In this document: one piece after another, positions 4,871-6,100 of the stretch | Position numbering within the stretch: the stretch's first letter is position 1 | Layout: each line of letters starts with the position of its first letter | Assembly: GCA_903830015.1 (NCBI GenBank) | Contig: CAIKSH010000175.1 | Coordinates: forward strand, 1-6,100 | Origin: an uncultured Solirubrobacterales bacterium | GTDB taxonomy: Bacteria > Actinomycetota > Thermoleophilia > Solirubrobacterales > Solirubrobacteraceae | Length of the DNA stretch: 6,100 nt | Reading direction: 5' to 3' | Translations under genes and position numbers: made by a program | Notes under the pieces: model-generated | Told to the model about the DNA's origin: nothing | Seen by the model: the letters and a program-made list of their open reading frames with translations, nothing else | Databases searched by the model: none

Positions 4871-4884
4871 GTTCGTATGCGAAC
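4871..4884. promoter_or_regulatory. Small palindrome between rsmG and parA (possible operator)
   Basis: GTTCGTATGCGAAC is a 14-bp inverted repeat with six of seven pairs matching. It lies in the 75-nt gap, about 44 nt upstream of the parA TTG. It is more AT-rich than its surroundings. It does not match the parS core, and it has the half-sites of a GAAC-N4-GTTC LexA box in the opposite order. A regulator site for parAB is possible but unproven. Confidence 0.3.
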
Positions 4885-4902
4885 CGTGCCCTCTTTGCGG
4901 GC

Positions 4903-5607
4903 TCAGGAGCCGAGCGGGCGCTTGCGGGCGATGCCCGGACGGCGCGGATAGCGCTCGGGGGTCGGCCCGATCTTCTCGCTGGTTACCAGATGGCGGTCGC
5001 GGGCGCCGCGAACGAGCCCCTCCTCCACCGGTATCCAACGGGGCTCGGAGAGCCCGAGCTCGTCGGATGCTGAGCGGCCCGCGGCCTCCTCTGCAGGATC
5101 CCGGGCTCCCTTCCACGCCACCGCCACGCCACCGGACCTCAGGAGCGGCGCCGAGTACTCGAGCACGAGAGGAAGCGGGCCGAGAGCACGCGAGGTGACA
5201 ACGTCGTAACCGTCCTGCGCTCGCGCCTCCTCGGCCCGGACCGCCTCCACGCTGACGTTCGCGAGCCCCAGCTGCGCCGCGGCGCGCTCGATGAAACCGG
5301 CCTTCCCCTTGACGCTCTCGATGAGGGTCACTTCGGCCTGGGGAAGCGCAATGGCCAGCACCAGGCCGGGCAGGCCGGCACCGGCTCCGATATCGGCGAT
5401 CCGGCCGGCCGTGCGAAGCGCAGGCACCTCCAGCCCCGCCAGGGAGTCGGCAACATGGATTTCGGCCGCCTCGGCCGGCTCGCGGACGCTGGTTACCGAT
5501 GACGGCTCCGCTTCGAGGAGCCCGAGAAGCTCAACGAGCCGCTCACTGCTGCCCTCTGGGAGGCCGAACCGCTCACTGAGTTCGGCACAGCGCTCGGCGG
5601 CGCTCAT
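4903..5607 (-). CDS. rsmG: 16S rRNA (guanine-527-N7)-methyltransferase RsmG
   Basis: The protein has 234 residues from an ATG at 5607, slightly longer than the roughly 207 of E. coli RsmG (GidB). It methylates N7 of G527 (E. coli numbering) in the 530 loop of 16S rRNA using S-adenosylmethionine. Loss of this enzyme gives low-level streptomycin resistance in several bacteria. The family signatures are present in order: HVADSLAG (51-58), the SAM-binding ADIGAGAGLPGLVLA (71-85), the acidic end of the next strand LIES (95-98) followed by KGKAGFIE (100-107), DVVTSRALGPLP (135-146), WKGAR (165-169) and the basic C-terminal YPRRPGIARKRPLG (220-233). All look intact. No Shine-Dalgarno is seen before the ATG. 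The 58-nt gap from khpB contains the parS-like palindrome, ending 22 nt before this start. The rsmG-parA-parB order is a common origin-proximal arrangement. Confidence 0.96.
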   Translation of the reverse strand: MSAAERCAELSERFGLPEGSSERLVELLGLLEAEPSSVTSVREPAEAAEIHVADSLAGLEVPALRTAGRIADIGAGAGLPGLVLAIALPQAEVTLIESVKGKAGFIERAAAQLGLANVSVEAVRAEEARAQDGYDVVTSRALGPLPLVLEYSAPLLRSGGVAVAWKGARDPAEEAAGRSASDELGLSEPRWIPVEEGLVRGARDRHLVTSEKIGPTPERYPRRPGIARKRPLGS

Positions 5608-5628
5608 GGTGTTGCCGACAAGGGCCGC

Positions 5629-5650
5629 GTGCGTTTCACGTGGAACGCAC
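5629..5650. promoter_or_regulatory. parS: parS site (ParB-binding centromere)
   Basis: The core GTTTCACGTGGAAC (5633-5646) matches the broadly conserved parS core GTTTCACGTGAAAC at 13 of 14 positions. GTGC and GCAC flanks extend it to a 22-bp inverted repeat with 10 of 11 pairs matching. The site sits in the non-coding gap between khpB and rsmG, in the gene cluster that encodes ParA and ParB, where origin-proximal parS sites are expected. It is the only CACGTG-centred parS-like sequence I find in the window. Confidence 0.88.
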
Positions 5651-5665
5651 CTGAAAACCTGCCGA

Positions 5666-6100
5666 TCAGGGAATTACGGGACTGACGACCAGATAACGGC
5701 GCGGTTCGTCGCCCTCGCTATGGGTCTCGACGTCCTCGCGGTCACGCAGGTGCTGATGGACGATCCGCCGCTCGGCGGCGCTCATCGGCTCCAGCGAAAC
5801 CGGACGCTCCTCGCTCAGCGCGGTCTCGGCCGCCTCGTCGGCCTCCTCCTCGAGGGCCTCCCGGCGGCGCTCGCGCCACCCGGCCGCGTCGATGGTCACC
5901 CGCACGCGCTCACCCTCGCCGGCGTCGCGCTGGACGATCCGGGTCGCCAGGTGCTGCACGGCGTCGATCGTCTGGCCCCGGCGGCCGATGAAAAGCCCGA
6001 GGTCCTCGCCTTCGAGCTCGCCGAGAATCCCGTCCTCGGTCTCGGTGACCGAGATGTCGGCGTCGAGCTCAAGGCTGTTGACCAGCTCCTCCAGGAGGTC
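5666..6100 (-). CDS. khpB: RNA-binding protein KhpB (Jag/SpoIIIJ-associated), partial
   Basis: The gene runs off the right edge. The last 144 codons are visible, ending in TGA at 5666-5668, and the N-terminal part with the true start is missing. The visible part begins in the KH domain (LLEELVNSLELDADISV..., about 2-60), with the RNA-contacting GxxG loop as GRRG (39-42) inside LFIGRRGQTIDAVQHLATRIV. A charged linker helix (WRERRREALEEEADEAAETAL, 75-95) leads to the C-terminal R3H domain (about 95-144). Its signature R-x3-H appears as RRIVH (111-115), and the protein ends RRYLVVSPVIP. KhpB binds RNA, usually with its partner KhpA, and has been tied to cell elongation and division in Firmicutes. 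The gene normally follows yidC, which should lie beyond the edge. It is transcribed toward rsmG. Confidence 0.95.
   Translation of the reverse strand, partial: DLLEELVNSLELDADISVTETEDGILGELEGEDLGLFIGRRGQTIDAVQHLATRIVQRDAGEGERVRVTIDAAGWRERRREALEEEADEAAETALSEERPVSLEPMSAAERRIVHQHLRDREDVETHSEGDEPRRYLVVSPVIP

Noticed and set aside
4871..4884. LexA/SOS box reading of the palindrome
   Set aside because: The half-sites are GTTC then GAAC, the opposite order to the GAAC-N4-GTTC box, and rsmG/parA are not typical SOS genes.
4126..5073. 315-codon plus-strand open frame
   Set aside because: It is antisense to parA and the end of rsmG, both of which carry full family motifs. The composition is typical of a shadow frame.
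1..6100. Origin of replication (DnaA-box cluster), CRISPR array, IS element or prophage
   Set aside because: I saw no cluster of TTATCCACA-like boxes, no regularly spaced repeats, no transposase or integrase and no terminal inverted repeats. The origin is probably nearby but outside the window.

Overview
The window is GC-rich and densely coded, with GC-ending codons and GTG/TTG starts. It looks like the chromosome of a high-GC actinobacterium. The order khpB/jag, rsmG, parA, parB with no mnmE or mnmG between khpB and rsmG is typical of Actinomycetota. A small acidic protein ending in a PPRDFDF-type tail reminds me of Thermoleophilia (Solirubrobacterales relatives), but I hold that class-level placement only moderately. 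The gene order, together with a parS-like site, places the window close to the chromosomal replication origin. Genes such as yidC, rnpA, rpmH and dnaA would be expected beyond the right edge.

Right part (about 3189-6100, all minus strand): the C-terminal two thirds of the RNA-binding protein KhpB/Jag is cut by the window edge. It is followed by a 58-bp gap holding a near-perfect parS palindrome, then rsmG (16S rRNA m7G methyltransferase), parA and parB. parA and parB overlap by 8 nt. ParA ATPase, ParB CTPase-clamp and the parS site together make a chromosome-segregation module.

Middle (about 2113-3142): three tRNA genes, tRNA-Ile(GAT) on minus, tRNA-Ala(CGC) on plus and tRNA-Ala(TGC) on minus. 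The two tRNA-Ala genes form an 86%-identical inverted repeat around one strongly acidic, low-complexity protein gene. That gene has a plausible promoter placed so that its mRNA would be leaderless or nearly so.

Left part (1-2112): a minus-strand run of a classical short-chain dehydrogenase/reductase, an SRPBCC-fold protein and a small membrane-anchored Thr-rich protein, with gaps of 24 and 16 nt, which looks like one operon. The last gene appears to lack the usual C-terminal strands and has an open GC3-rich alternative frame just downstream, so it may be frameshifted. It converges with the C-terminal end of an alkyl-sulfatase-like gene entering from the left edge.

Most of the window is ordinary origin-proximal housekeeping. 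The places most worth a second look are the acidic protein bracketed by inverted tRNA-Ala genes next to parABS, the parS-like site ahead of rsmG, and the possible frameshift at the end of the left operon. No CRISPR array, transposase, phage gene or obvious defence system is visible.
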